Positions 17,185 to 25,758 of a DNA stretch of 64,000 nucleotides are shown piece after piece (positions within the stretch are counted from its first letter, which is position 1; every line of letters starts with the position of its first letter). Below the pieces are notes generated by a model. That model was not told the DNA's origin. It did not search any database and was given only the letters and a program-made list of their open reading frames with translations. The stretch spans positions 1 to 64,000 of the forward strand of contig NZ_JACLAL010000015.1 of the NCBI RefSeq assembly GCF_014280875.1, in the 5' to 3' direction. This stretch comes from Paenirhizobium daejeonense. GTDB taxonomy: Bacteria; Pseudomonadota; Alphaproteobacteria; Rhizobiales; Rhizobiaceae. A program made the translations under genes and the position numbers.

Positions 17185-17976
17185 TTACCAGGTGGATGCG
17201 AGGCCGAGATGACCGAGGGCCTGATGCCTTAGTTCAGCAAGGCGCGGATCGCCGCGATGGCGTGGATAGGGAAGATCGACGCGAATATCGGCGACCACCC
17301 GGGCCGGCCGCGGCCCGAACACCAGCACCCTCTGCGACAGGAACAGTGCTTCTTCGACGTCATGGGTGACGAGGAAGGCGGTCAGCCCCGCCCGCTGCCA
17401 GAGGCTGACGAGTTCCGTCTGCATGGTCAGCCGCGTCAGCGAATCGAGCTTGCCGAGCGGTTCGTCCAGCAGCAGCAGCCGGGGTTCGTTGACCAGCGCG
17501 CGGGCGAGCGCCACACGCTGGGACATGCCACCCGAAAGCTGGTGCGGATAGGCCTTGTCGAACCCCTTCAGACCGACGAGCTCGATGGCGTTGTCCACCC
17601 GGCGGCGGGAGTTCTTCAGGATGCCCTGCGCCTCGAGGCCAAGCGCGACATTGTCCCAGACGGTGCGCCAGGGAAACAGCGTCGGATCCTGAAACACCAG
17701 GATGCGGGAGGGATCCGGATCGCCGATTGTCTCACCATCGACGCTCAACGTACCGCGCGTCGGATGATCCAGACCGGCCAGCAGGCGAAGTAGCGTCGAC
17801 TTTCCGCAGCCAGAAGGGCCGAGCAGCGCCACGAACGAGCCGGGCTCCACGGAGAAATCCACGTCTTCGAGAACCGGCAACGGTTGGCCTTCCAGTTCGA
17901 ACTGGTGGGAGACGTGGCGGATATCGACCCGCTGTCCTGTAATCGTTTCGGGTTCAAGCGTTGCAAGGGCTACCAT
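17185..17976 (-). CDS. SsuB/TauB-type ABC transporter ATPase (system 2)
   Basis: The 263-residue ATPase has Walker A GPSGCGKSTLLRLLAGLD near residue 50, Q-loop LVFQDPTLFPWRTVWDNVALGL, signature LSGGMSQRVALARAL near 142, Walker B LLLLDEPLGKLDSLTR and the switch His in LVTHDVEEALFLSQRV. It is of the nitrate/sulfonate/taurine importer type and differs clearly from system 1. The start at 17976 overlaps the permease stop by seven bases. Longer upstream reading in the same frame is not coding. Confidence 0.9.
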   Translation of the reverse strand: MVALATLEPETITGQRVDIRHVSHQFELEGQPLPVLEDVDFSVEPGSFVALLGPSGCGKSTLLRLLAGLDHPTRGTLSVDGETIGDPDPSRILVFQDPTLFPWRTVWDNVALGLEAQGILKNSRRRVDNAIELVGLKGFDKAYPHQLSGGMSQRVALARALVNEPRLLLLDEPLGKLDSLTRLTMQTELVSLWQRAGLTAFLVTHDVEEALFLSQRVLVFGPRPARVVADIRVDLPYPRHRGDPRLAELRHQALGHLGLASTW

Positions 17977-18968
17977 CGGACGAGACCTTTCTGCCAGGAG
18001 AGCGACCAGTCGCGGATACGAAAGAGCAAGGTGATCAGCGTCGAGCACATCAGCGCCATGACCAGCAGCGCCGCATACATGTTGGCGTAAGCCGCCCAGC
18101 CCTGCGCCCACTGAAGATACCAGCCGAGGCCGGCCTTGACGCCCAGCATTTCGGCCACGACCAGAACCGCGAAAGAGGTACCAAGTCCCATGAACAGACC
18201 GACGAAGACATGCGGAAGAGCCGACGGGATCGCCACTTTCAGGATGAGAAACAGCGGTTTGGCGCCGAGCGTTCGGGCGATGTCGTAATAATCGCGATTG
18301 ACGCTGGCGATACCGGACCAAGTAAGAATGGTCACCGGGAAGGCCGTCGCAAGCGCTATCAGAAAGACGCTGGCCGAGCCGCTGGACGGGAAGATGAAGA
18401 AGGCGAGCGGCAGCCATGCCGTTGCCGGCAGCGGACCGATCAGCCGCAGGACCGGATGCACCCAATAGGCCGCCGAACGTGACCAGCCGATGGTGACCCC
18501 GGTGAGGAAACCGGCGAGCGCGCCGAAGAAATAACCCTTGGCGAGCAGCAGCACGGAATAGAAGACGCTGATGCCGAGCCGCTGCCAGTCATCGAGGAAG
18601 ACTTCGAGAATGCTCTGCGGCGACGAGAAGAAGGGAAGCGGCAGGAGACCGGTCTTGGCCGTGACGACTTCCCAGATGGCGACAATCAGAGCGGCCGCCA
18701 CGAACCATGGGCCGTAATGGCGGATACTGGCGGAAACCTTGCCGCCGAGCTTGCCGGTCGCCGCAACGACGACAAGCACAAGCGCGATCAGCAACGAGAC
18801 GATGGCCAGTTCCCGCCCGTAGGGCTGCGGAATGATCTCGGGCCAAAGCTCGATGAGGGCCGCCACCGCCGCCCAGGCGGCACCGGCCACAAGGCCGGTC
18901 CACCAGATGGAGACATGCGCGCGTTCGCGCACCACTTCGTCAGGTACGGATGGATCTATCGAGGTCAT
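17970..18968 (-). CDS. SsuC/TauC-type ABC transporter permease (system 2)
   Basis: This permease has 332 residues, longer than the usual SsuC because two extra hydrophobic segments precede the core (WWTGLVAGAAWAAVAALIEL and LAIVSLLIALVLVVVAATG). The EAA-type loop is YDIARTLGAKPLFLILKVAIPSALPHVFVGLFMGLG near residues 225-260. It forms the membrane path of importer 2 and lies 11 bases after the binding-protein gene. Confidence 0.88.
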   Translation of the reverse strand: MTSIDPSVPDEVVRERAHVSIWWTGLVAGAAWAAVAALIELWPEIIPQPYGRELAIVSLLIALVLVVVAATGKLGGKVSASIRHYGPWFVAAALIVAIWEVVTAKTGLLPLPFFSSPQSILEVFLDDWQRLGISVFYSVLLLAKGYFFGALAGFLTGVTIGWSRSAAYWVHPVLRLIGPLPATAWLPLAFFIFPSSGSASVFLIALATAFPVTILTWSGIASVNRDYYDIARTLGAKPLFLILKVAIPSALPHVFVGLFMGLGTSFAVLVVAEMLGVKAGLGWYLQWAQGWAAYANMYAALLVMALMCSTLITLLFRIRDWSLSWQKGLVRW

Positions 18969-18979
18969 GTTTGCACTCC

Positions 18980-20029
18980 TCAGGCCGAGAGGACGTCGGC
19001 ATAGACCTTGTCGGCGAAGGCGCCCGGATCGGTGGAGTTCTTGAACACCTGCACGTCGCGCAATTCCTGCGCATAGAGCGCGATTTCCTGACGCAGATCG
19101 GCCCCGGTCGGATTGTGATTATGGGTCTGCGCCTGCAGCACGCCGACAAGATCCTCGACCGACTTGCCCTTCGGCGCATTGGGCAGGAAGGCGCGAGCGG
19201 CATCCTCGGGCTTGGCCACGGTCCAGTCCTGGGCTTCCAGCAGAGCGCGCGTGAGAGCGGCGGCAGTCGGCTGGTCGTCTCGGATAAGGCTGCCGCGCAG
19301 GCCGACGATGCAGCACACGCGATTCTCGAAACCATGGTCCAGATTGGAAGCGATCTGCACGTATTTCGGATCCTGCAGCCAGAAATAGGCCTTGGGATCG
19401 CCATCGGCAATCGCGTGGACTTCACCCTTGTCGGCCGCAAGCTGCAGGAGTTCGCCCGGATACTGGCGCCATTCCACATCCGCGACCGGATCTATGCCTT
19501 CCTTGTGCAGAAGGATGGAGAAGAAGTTCTTGCCCGGGCTGGCGAGGTCGGAGATGCCGATCACCTTGCCCTTGAGCTGCGACAGTGTGGTGATGCCGCT
19601 ATCCTTCAGTGCGACGAGGCGCGAGCAACCGCCATGGGTGCCGGCGGTGATCTTCACGTCGAAGCCCTGTTCGAGTGCCTTCAGCCAGCGCAGCGCCATG
19701 CCGACACCGCCGTCGGCCTTGCCGGTCGCAATCGCTTCCAGCAGAGTCTCGGTCGATGCGCCGAAATTCACCAGCTCGACGTCGAGGCCGTATTTCTTGA
19801 AGATGCCGTGTTCCTGCGCAACGAAAACCGGCGCAAGGCAGATCGCCGAGGCATTCGTGGCAAACTTGATCTTCTTCAGTTCACCGGCAGGAGCCGCAGA
19901 CTGAGCGAAAAGATTGCTCGCCGAAAAGGCGCCTAGCGGAGCCGCAAGGCTCAGAGCACCGGCCGTCCTCAGGAAGGTGCGGCGATCGAAACCACCTGCG
20001 GAAACAAGGTCTTTCACACGTTCATTCAT
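18980..20029 (-). CDS. ABC transporter periplasmic binding protein, NMT1/SsuA-like (system 2)
   Basis: The 349-residue protein has a twin-arginine-like leader (FDRRTFLRTAGALSLAAPLGAFSASNLFAQ) followed by KKIKFATNASAICLAPVFVAQEHGIFKKYGLDVELVNFGASTETLLEAIATGKADGGVGMALRWLKALEQGFDVKITAGTHGGC, the standard beginning of sulfonate/nitrate/thiamine-precursor binding proteins. The RR-x-FLR pattern suggests Tat export, which would mean folding before export; this is inference. It follows the SsuD-like gene by 43 bases. Confidence 0.87.
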   Translation of the reverse strand: MNERVKDLVSAGGFDRRTFLRTAGALSLAAPLGAFSASNLFAQSAAPAGELKKIKFATNASAICLAPVFVAQEHGIFKKYGLDVELVNFGASTETLLEAIATGKADGGVGMALRWLKALEQGFDVKITAGTHGGCSRLVALKDSGITTLSQLKGKVIGISDLASPGKNFFSILLHKEGIDPVADVEWRQYPGELLQLAADKGEVHAIADGDPKAYFWLQDPKYVQIASNLDHGFENRVCCIVGLRGSLIRDDQPTAAALTRALLEAQDWTVAKPEDAARAFLPNAPKGKSVEDLVGVLQAQTHNHNPTGADLRQEIALYAQELRDVQVFKNSTDPGAFADKVYADVLSA

Positions 20030-20072
20030 CGGAAGTCTCCTGCCGTCTCGGGCGTGGTTGGAGGGAGGATCG

Positions 20073-21194
20073 TTATTCTGCAGCGGCTGCGCGCGTGGCC
20101 TCGCTATCGCGCTTGGCGACGAGGGCTCTGAACCGCGGCAGGAGATCGCGTCCGTACTGGAATGCGTCCTCCAGCGGGTCGAAACCGCGAATGAGGAAGG
20201 TCGTGACGCCGAGGTCGTAGTAGTCGAGCAGCGCTTCCGCCACCTGATCCGGCGTACCGACCAGCGAAGTGGAATTGCCGCTGGCGCCCGTCAGCGCGGC
20301 CATTTCGGTCCACAGCCGCTTGTCGACGCGCGCGCCCTGAGCGGCAGCTGCCAGCAGACGTCGGGAACCTTCATTCGGCGGCTGTTGTCCGCCGGTGCCG
20401 CCGACATTGATCAGGCGCTCACCGGAAGCCGTCGCCCGCAATGCCCTTGCCTGCTCCAGAAGCCGGTTCGCCTTGGCCCAGGCGGCCTCTTCCGTATCTG
20501 CGAGGATGGGACGCAGCGACAGGCTGAAACGCGGATTGCGGCCATGCGGAGCCGCGGCCTGTCGGACGCGATGAATGGTTTCGGAAACCTGCGCCAGCGT
20601 TTCGCCCCACAGCGCGTAGATATCGGCATGACGCCCGGCGACATCGATCGCCGCTTCCGACGAGCCACCGAAATAGACCGGAATGCCTGCCGGATTGGCC
20701 GGCTTCACATGGGAGAAGCCAGACTTCACCCGGTAGTAGCTACCCTCGTAGTCGAACGGCTTTTCGCTCGTCCATTCCTGCCTGACGACATCCAGGTATT
20801 CGGTGGTGCGGGCGTAGCGCTCGTCCTTGGTCAGGTGATCACCGTCCTGCGCCAGCTCCTGATCATTGCCGCCGGTGATGATATGGACCGCCACCCGGCC
20901 ATTGCTGAGCTGGTCGAGCGTGGCAAGCTGGCGAGCCGCAAGCGTCGGGGCGGTGAAGCCCGGCCGATGCGCGATCATCAGCTTCAGCTTCGTCGTGCGC
21001 GCCGCCACATGCTGGGCGATCAGGATGCTTTCCGGCGACGTCGAGTGAAACGCGAACAGCACCCGGTCGAAACCGCCATTCTCATGGATCGCAGCGGCCG
21101 CCGCGATGTGTTCGGGATTGATGACCGGACCCGAAGCGGGAACCGTTTCAGAGGCATTGTGATTGCCGATGTAACCGATGATTTCGACTGGCAT
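20073..21194 (-). CDS. ssuD: SsuD-like FMNH2-dependent alkanesulfonate monooxygenase
   Basis: This 373-residue luciferase-family protein has the SsuD-type layout: VEIIGYIGNHN at the start, then FDRVLFAFHSTSPESILIAQHVAARTTKLKLMIAHRPGFTAPTLAARQLATLDQLSNGRVAVHIITGGNDQELAQDGDHLTKDERYARTTEYLDV. The HRPGF and ATLDQLSNGRVAVHIITGG segments are typical of alkanesulfonate monooxygenases, which split sulfonates to sulfite and an aldehyde with FMNH2 and oxygen. Genes for an importer of the matching class follow directly. SsuE, the usual flavin reductase, is absent from the operon. A broader sulfonate or sulfone specificity is possible. Confidence 0.82.
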   Translation of the reverse strand: MPVEIIGYIGNHNASETVPASGPVINPEHIAAAAAIHENGGFDRVLFAFHSTSPESILIAQHVAARTTKLKLMIAHRPGFTAPTLAARQLATLDQLSNGRVAVHIITGGNDQELAQDGDHLTKDERYARTTEYLDVVRQEWTSEKPFDYEGSYYRVKSGFSHVKPANPAGIPVYFGGSSEAAIDVAGRHADIYALWGETLAQVSETIHRVRQAAAPHGRNPRFSLSLRPILADTEEAAWAKANRLLEQARALRATASGERLINVGGTGGQQPPNEGSRRLLAAAAQGARVDKRLWTEMAALTGASGNSTSLVGTPDQVAEALLDYYDLGVTTFLIRGFDPLEDAFQYGRDLLPRFRALVAKRDSEATRAAAAE

Positions 21195-21217
21195 GGAACA
21201 CTCCTCGATTTCGATGA

Positions 21218-22381
21218 TCAGATACCAAGCGCAAGCTTACCGGCGCCGATGCGCACGGTGTCTTCCTGCGGGCTGTGGATACGGCCGCACAACACATCAC
21301 GGTGATGACGCTCGAGCGGGTTGTTGCGGGAAATGCCGTGATTGCCGGAAAGCTTGAGGGCCTTCTCGACGGCAAGGATGGCGTTTTCGGTGGTAACGAC
21401 CTTGATCAGCCCGGCTTCCGACTGGCTGACGCTGCGGCCCTCGTCGATGTCACGCGCCGCCGAGCCAATCAGGCGGCGATTGACCGCCAACAGCTCCTCG
21501 ATCTCCCCAAGCGCCTGCTGAATGCGCGGCACGGTGGCGAGCGGCTGGCCGAGATTGCTCGGCACGCGCTCCTTGAGGAAGCGAACGAGCCAGTCACGCG
21601 CGGCCTCGGCCACGCCGGTGTAAAGCGCGCCGGGCAGGATACCGAACCAGGCGGCCTGTCCCTCGCCTCGCGCATCCCATTCCGAGGGACGACGGATATC
21701 GACGGCATGATCCAGCGGCACGAAGACATCCTGAAGAACCGCATCGTGACTGCCGGTGGCGCGCATGCCGAGCGGGTTCCAGGTCTTCTCAATGGTGAAG
21801 CCCTCGGCATTCACCGGCACCAGAAAACCGCCAAACCGCACGTCTTCCTCGTCCGTGCGTGCCCAGACAATCGCCCATGTCAGGCCCTCAACACCGGTGG
21901 AATAGATCTTGCGGCCAGAGATCGACCAGCCGTTTGCCACGCGTCGCGCGGTGGCTGCAGGCAGGCCACCCCGTATCGGAGTGCCCAGCTCCGGCTCGAC
22001 CCTAAGCGCATTAATCAAAGCGCCGTTATCGACGGCGTCCCTGATGACCTTGCTGACCAGATGCGTCGGCCAGCGGCTTGCCGGCAGCGTCGCAAGATTG
22101 ATGTATTGCATGATGAGGATCAGCGCCGTCGATGGCTCACCCTGCGCGATGATGCGGATGACATCCGCAGCCTCCGCGAGCTTCGCACCCCGACCACTGA
22201 GCTCTACCGGCGCCGTGAGAGCCGAAAGCCCCGCCTCATGCACCAGACGGATGTTCTCGTGCGGAAACCCCGCCCCGATATCGACTTCATGGGCCTTCTT
22301 GGCGAAAGCCTTGGATAGATCGAGGGCGACCTCGGTCGCTGGTCGCGAAGCCGGATTGCGGAGCTGGGTTACTGTCGTCAC
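21218..22381 (-). CDS. Acyl-CoA dehydrogenase-like flavoprotein (SfnB/DszC group)
   Basis: The 387-residue protein has the three-part acyl-CoA dehydrogenase layout: a helical N-terminal part, the beta domain with GWSISGRKIYSTGVEGLTWAIVWARTD and TWNPLGMRATGSHDAVLQDVFVP near residues 155-235, and a C-terminal helical domain with SGNHGISRNNPLERHHRDVLCGRIHSPQED. Members next to sulfonate monooxygenases are often oxygen-using flavoenzymes of the SfnB/DszC type rather than beta-oxidation enzymes. GTG at 22381 was chosen because AGGAGG lies 6 bases upstream. It is the first gene of the second sulfonate operon. Confidence 0.83.
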   Translation of the reverse strand: MTTVTQLRNPASRPATEVALDLSKAFAKKAHEVDIGAGFPHENIRLVHEAGLSALTAPVELSGRGAKLAEAADVIRIIAQGEPSTALILIMQYINLATLPASRWPTHLVSKVIRDAVDNGALINALRVEPELGTPIRGGLPAATARRVANGWSISGRKIYSTGVEGLTWAIVWARTDEEDVRFGGFLVPVNAEGFTIEKTWNPLGMRATGSHDAVLQDVFVPLDHAVDIRRPSEWDARGEGQAAWFGILPGALYTGVAEAARDWLVRFLKERVPSNLGQPLATVPRIQQALGEIEELLAVNRRLIGSAARDIDEGRSVSQSEAGLIKVVTTENAILAVEKALKLSGNHGISRNNPLERHHRDVLCGRIHSPQEDTVRIGAGKLALGI

Positions 22382-22739
22382 GCTGAACCTCCTGGGTATT
22401 CGCAAGCGTCATTCTGCGGCTGCGCAATGCGCGCTTCCCTCATTCAGGCCACCGTTCCGGACCTCATTCAGGCGCATGCAGACCCACCAGCACCGCTTGA
22501 GACGGCCGGCAAATCTGACAAGCGATGAATGGCTCTCCAGCACCGCCCTGCAATTAAAGATATTATCCATAAAATTTGTGTACTATAGAAACGGTTGTGC
22601 CTTCTTTGCCGCCTGGCTGGAAATTATTGCCTTTTGTCAAACAGCATAAAGAAAGCTGTCTCTCGTGGCAGAGAGGCCAGGACGCCTAGAGTGAGGGCAC
22701 CGACGGTTCGGAAAGGCCGTCAAGCCAAGGAGAGACAGA
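22382..22739. promoter_or_regulatory. Divergent promoter region between the SfnB-like and peroxiredoxin genes
   Basis: No gene is visible in these 358 bases. They must hold promoters for the leftward sulfonate operon and the rightward peroxiredoxin-cupin pair. The most AT-rich part, 22555-22590, contains TCCATAAAATT, which recurs at 24614-24624 ahead of the amino-acid ABC operon. A GGAGAG ribosome-binding site precedes 22740. Confidence 0.5.
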
Positions 22740-23411
22740 ATGACCCAATCACTCGTCGAGACGCTTGCAGAGTTTCAGGCAAAGCGCGCACTGACGATGC
22801 CGGCCGACAAACTCAAGATCAATGTCGACCAGCGTCGCCTTCTGGTGGAGACGGCCGATCGCGCCGGCTTCGTGAAGCCCGGCGATGTCGTTCCGCCCTT
22901 TGAACTGACGGAAGTCGACGAGGGAAAACTGACGCTCCCTGCCCTCCTCGAAAACGGCCCTGTGGTGCTGATCTTCTTCCGTTTTGCCGGTTGCCCGGCC
23001 TGCAACGTGGCACTTCCCTATTATCGCGACCATCTGGCGGACAGGCTGGCGGCACTGGGGGCAACACTCGTTGGCGTCAGCCCGCAGGTTCCGGAAAAGC
23101 TGCGCGACATCAAGGAGCGCCACGCCCTCGGTTTCAGCATCGCCACGGACGAAGGCAACGCGCTCGCGCGGCGCTTCGGCATACTCTATACTTTCGATGA
23201 GGCATCCCGTCGCTCATCGCTGAAAAGTGGCAGCCCGATCGGCGAGGTGACGGGCACCGGTACCTGGGAACTTCCGATGCCAACCGCTGTGGTCATCGAC
23301 CGCGAGGGCATCGTGCGCTTCGCCGATGTCAGCCCCGACTGGCTTGTCCGCACGGAACCGGACGTCATCGTCGACGCCGTGCGCAACATATACCTGAACG
23401 CAGCCGCCTGA
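22740..23411 (+). CDS. Peroxiredoxin-like protein (AhpC/TSA fold)
   Basis: This 223-residue cytoplasmic protein has a thioredoxin fold. The likely peroxidatic or redox site is the CxxC motif in VVLIFFRFAGCPACNVALPYY near residues 80-100, followed by LGATLVGVSPQVPEKLRDIKERHALGFSIATDEGNALARRFGI. The N-terminal 50 residues are helical. It lacks the usual Thr-x-x-Cys context of classical AhpC, so it may be a thiol-disulfide reductant or a peroxide scavenger. It faces away from the sulfonate operon and has a cupin gene 31 bases downstream; a role in oxidative stress from sulfonate oxygenation is inferred. Confidence 0.82.
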   Translation: MTQSLVETLAEFQAKRALTMPADKLKINVDQRRLLVETADRAGFVKPGDVVPPFELTEVDEGKLTLPALLENGPVVLIFFRFAGCPACNVALPYYRDHLADRLAALGATLVGVSPQVPEKLRDIKERHALGFSIATDEGNALARRFGILYTFDEASRRSSLKSGSPIGEVTGTGTWELPMPTAVVIDREGIVRFADVSPDWLVRTEPDVIVDAVRNIYLNAAA

Positions 23412-23442
23412 GATTTTCGTTAAAGCAGACTGGAACAAACCC

Positions 23443-23970
23443 TTGAGCGAACACGATCATAGCCATCACCACCACGATCATGACCATCCGCATGATCATG
23501 ATCACCATACCGACCGCTGGAAACATGACGGCATCCGCGTCATCAAGGGCGACCAGCTGGATGCCAACACCGCCCAGACACCGGGCATGTTCCGTCAGGC
23601 CGCGATCAACCACGCCCGCGTCGGCGCGCAGAAGATCTGGGCCGGCACGGTCGCGATCGAGCCCAATGCCAAGACGGGCGTCCACCACCACGGCGCGCTG
23701 GAAAGCGTGATCTACGTCATTCGCGGCAAGGCGCGCATGCGCTGGGGCGACCGGCTGGAATATGTGGCGGAAGCAGGCCCGGGCGATTTCATCTTCGTCC
23801 CGCCCTATGTGCCGCATCAGGAAATCAATGCCGATCCGGAAAACGTGCTGGAATGCGTGCTGGTTCGCTCCGACAACGAGGCGGTGGTAGTCAACATCAC
23901 CAACATCGATCCGGTCGAAACTCCGGAGGCGGTCTACTGGGTCGATCCGATCCACAAACAGCCGGAGTGA
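23443..23970 (+). CDS. Cupin-domain protein with a His-rich metal-binding N-terminus
   Basis: The 175-residue protein starts with a His/Asp-rich tail (15 His within the first 25 residues) like those of metal-storage or chaperone proteins. A single cupin domain follows, with motif 1 in TGVHHHGALESVIYVIRGKARMRW and motif 2 in GPGDFIFVPPYVPHQEIN; the His and Glu residues would hold one metal ion. The start is a TTG at 23443, since no upstream ATG is in frame. Function is unknown: cupins with this form include dioxygenases and isomerases. The tail may bind zinc, nickel or copper, and copper genes occur in the opposite operon. Confidence 0.8.
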   Translation: MSEHDHSHHHHDHDHPHDHDHHTDRWKHDGIRVIKGDQLDANTAQTPGMFRQAAINHARVGAQKIWAGTVAIEPNAKTGVHHHGALESVIYVIRGKARMRWGDRLEYVAEAGPGDFIFVPPYVPHQEINADPENVLECVLVRSDNEAVVVNITNIDPVETPEAVYWVDPIHKQPE

Positions 23971-24180
23971 GTAACGGCAACGCCGTCACCGGTTTTTGTG
24001 TCATCGTGCGCAACCGGTGCGGTCGGGTCCCATGAAGAATGGCGGCTTCTTAAGCTTGGCGCTCCGAGCGTGTAATTCACACGACAATCATCGCACAAAG
24101 GCCTGCACAAGCGCGTGGAAAATTCATCGGGCGCCAAATGTACGGACGTGGCAACTCGATTTGCTAGAGTATCCGTGTTG

Positions 24181-24345
24181 GTCAAGTGGGGGTTGGCACA
24201 CATTTTCCGCCGTTTCTGAAGAGCGCGTTTGCGAGGACGATGAGTTTTCGCATGATTGCCGTGGTGGCAAGCTTTGGGGCTTTGCCGCCGGTTTTCAGCT
24301 AATCGTATTTTACCTTGAGATCGGGATTGAAGCACATGACGACGA
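24181..24345 (-). pseudogene. IS110-family transposase C-terminal remnant
   Basis: On the minus strand, one frame reads ALVVMCFNPDLKVKYD, then an in-frame stop, then LKTGGKAPKLATTAIMRKLIVLANALFRNG. This is the C-terminal signature of IS110-type transposases (AxRKLLxxANALxR). Only the end of the gene remains and it carries a nonsense codon, so it is a decayed insertion. No flanking ends are recognisable. Confidence 0.6.
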
Positions 24346-24375
24346 GTGCCAGCATGTGAAGGCTTGCCGGACATT

Positions 24376-24510
24376 GGCCCGGCAGCCGCCGATAATGGCA
24401 GTTACCCAGCCGTTGTCGGCAACGGCGAGACGATTGCCGATCAACTCAAGGCATGGATTGAGAACGGCGAGATTGACGGCTTCAACGTGAACGGGACGTG
24501 GGCTTCCGAA
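24376..24510 (+). pseudogene. Flavin-dependent monooxygenase C-terminal remnant
   Basis: The open frame at 24346-24567 contains VVGNGETIADQLKAWIENGEIDGFNV, which matches the C-terminal GTPEQIADQLxxWxxxGAADGFNV block of the NtaA/SnaA/DszA monooxygenase family. Everything before it is missing and the following residues do not fit the family. It is probably a leftover of another organosulfur monooxygenase gene destroyed by the adjacent IS110 event. Confidence 0.55.
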
Positions 24511-24697
24511 AGCATTGGCGGCCTTTTCGGCGACACACAATCCAACCCTGAAAAGCTCCAAAATTAGTGCGATATGTCCAAATTTTGTGCGCAATGCAAA
24601 ATAAAATATCTATTCCATAAAATTACTAGATTTATGATCGAAACAGTTCCGCATCGGCATTAAGCGATGGGAATTTCATAAACGAGCAGGAGATTTC

Positions 24698-25741
24698 ATG
24701 CTGGACTTTTCGAAAATCAATCGCCGCGCCGGCCGCATCGCCGCCATCGCCTTAATGGCAGCCACATCACTTTCCGCAGGCCTCGCCAACGCCGGTGAAA
24801 CCCTAGACAAGATCAAGCAGCGCGGCCTCATCAAGGTCGGCGTCGGCACCACGCCGGGCTTCTTCTCCCCGGACAGCAACGGCCGCTGGAACGGCTTCTT
24901 CATCGATTACGGCCGCGCACTCGCGATCACCGTTTTCAACGATCCGGAAAAAGTTGAATTCACCAACTCCTCGCCGCAGCAGCGTCTGCCGGCCCTGCAG
25001 TCGGGCGAATACGACGTCCTGCTCTCGGGCGTCACCCAGACCATCACCCGCGCCTTCAAGCTCGGTTTCCACTTCGGCCCGGTGATCTTCTATGACGGCC
25101 AGGGCCTGCTGGTTCGCAAGGATCTCGGCGTAACCAAGGGCACGGAACTCGATGGCGCCACCATCGGCGTACAGAGCGGCACGACGGGCGAACTCAACAT
25201 CGCCGACTTCTTCCGCAAGACCGGCAAGAAGTTCACTCCCGTGACGATCGAGGAAACCGGCGAATTCGTGAAGGCGCTGGAATCCGGCCGCGTCGACGCC
25301 CTCACGCAGGATGCCACCGACCTTGCCGGCAAGCGCACCCAGCTGAAGAACCCCGACGACTACGTCCTGCTTCCCGAGCGTCTCTCCAAGGAACCGCTGG
25401 CTCCGGCCATCCGCGGCGGTGACGACCAGTGGCTCGAAATCGTCAACTGGACCGTCTATGCAACGATCCAGGCCGAGGAGTACGGCATCACCAAGGCCAA
25501 TGTCGACGACTTCCTGAAGAGCGAAGACCCGGCGATCAAGCGCTTCCTCGGCGTCGATCCCTCTCTCGGCGAGGCGATCGGCCTCGATCCGAAGTTCGCC
25601 TACAACATCATCAAGACGCTGGGCAATTACGGCGAAATCTTCGACCGCAACATCGGCAAGGGCACCACGCTCAATCTCGAGCGCGGCTACAACAACCTCT
25701 GGACGAATGGCGGCCTCCTCTATTCTCCGCCCTTCCGTTGA
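24698..25741 (+). CDS. Amino-acid ABC transporter periplasmic binding protein (AapJ-like)
   Basis: The 347-residue protein has a signal peptide (to about residue 32, LANA) and the family-3 solute-binding pattern: TLDKIKQRGLIKVGVGTTPGFFSPDSNGRWNGFFIDYGRALA, SPQQRLPALQSGEYDVLLSGVTQTITR, then LDGATIGVQSGTTGELNIADFF and VKALESGRVDALTQDATDLAG. Its length fits the AapJ/BztA branch used for glutamate and other amino acids. AGGAG lies 5 bases before the start. Two permease genes follow but no ATPase gene does. Confidence 0.88.
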   Translation: MLDFSKINRRAGRIAAIALMAATSLSAGLANAGETLDKIKQRGLIKVGVGTTPGFFSPDSNGRWNGFFIDYGRALAITVFNDPEKVEFTNSSPQQRLPALQSGEYDVLLSGVTQTITRAFKLGFHFGPVIFYDGQGLLVRKDLGVTKGTELDGATIGVQSGTTGELNIADFFRKTGKKFTPVTIEETGEFVKALESGRVDALTQDATDLAGKRTQLKNPDDYVLLPERLSKEPLAPAIRGGDDQWLEIVNWTVYATIQAEEYGITKANVDDFLKSEDPAIKRFLGVDPSLGEAIGLDPKFAYNIIKTLGNYGEIFDRNIGKGTTLNLERGYNNLWTNGGLLYSPPFR

Positions 25742-25758
25742 TCGAAACGGGGACACCC

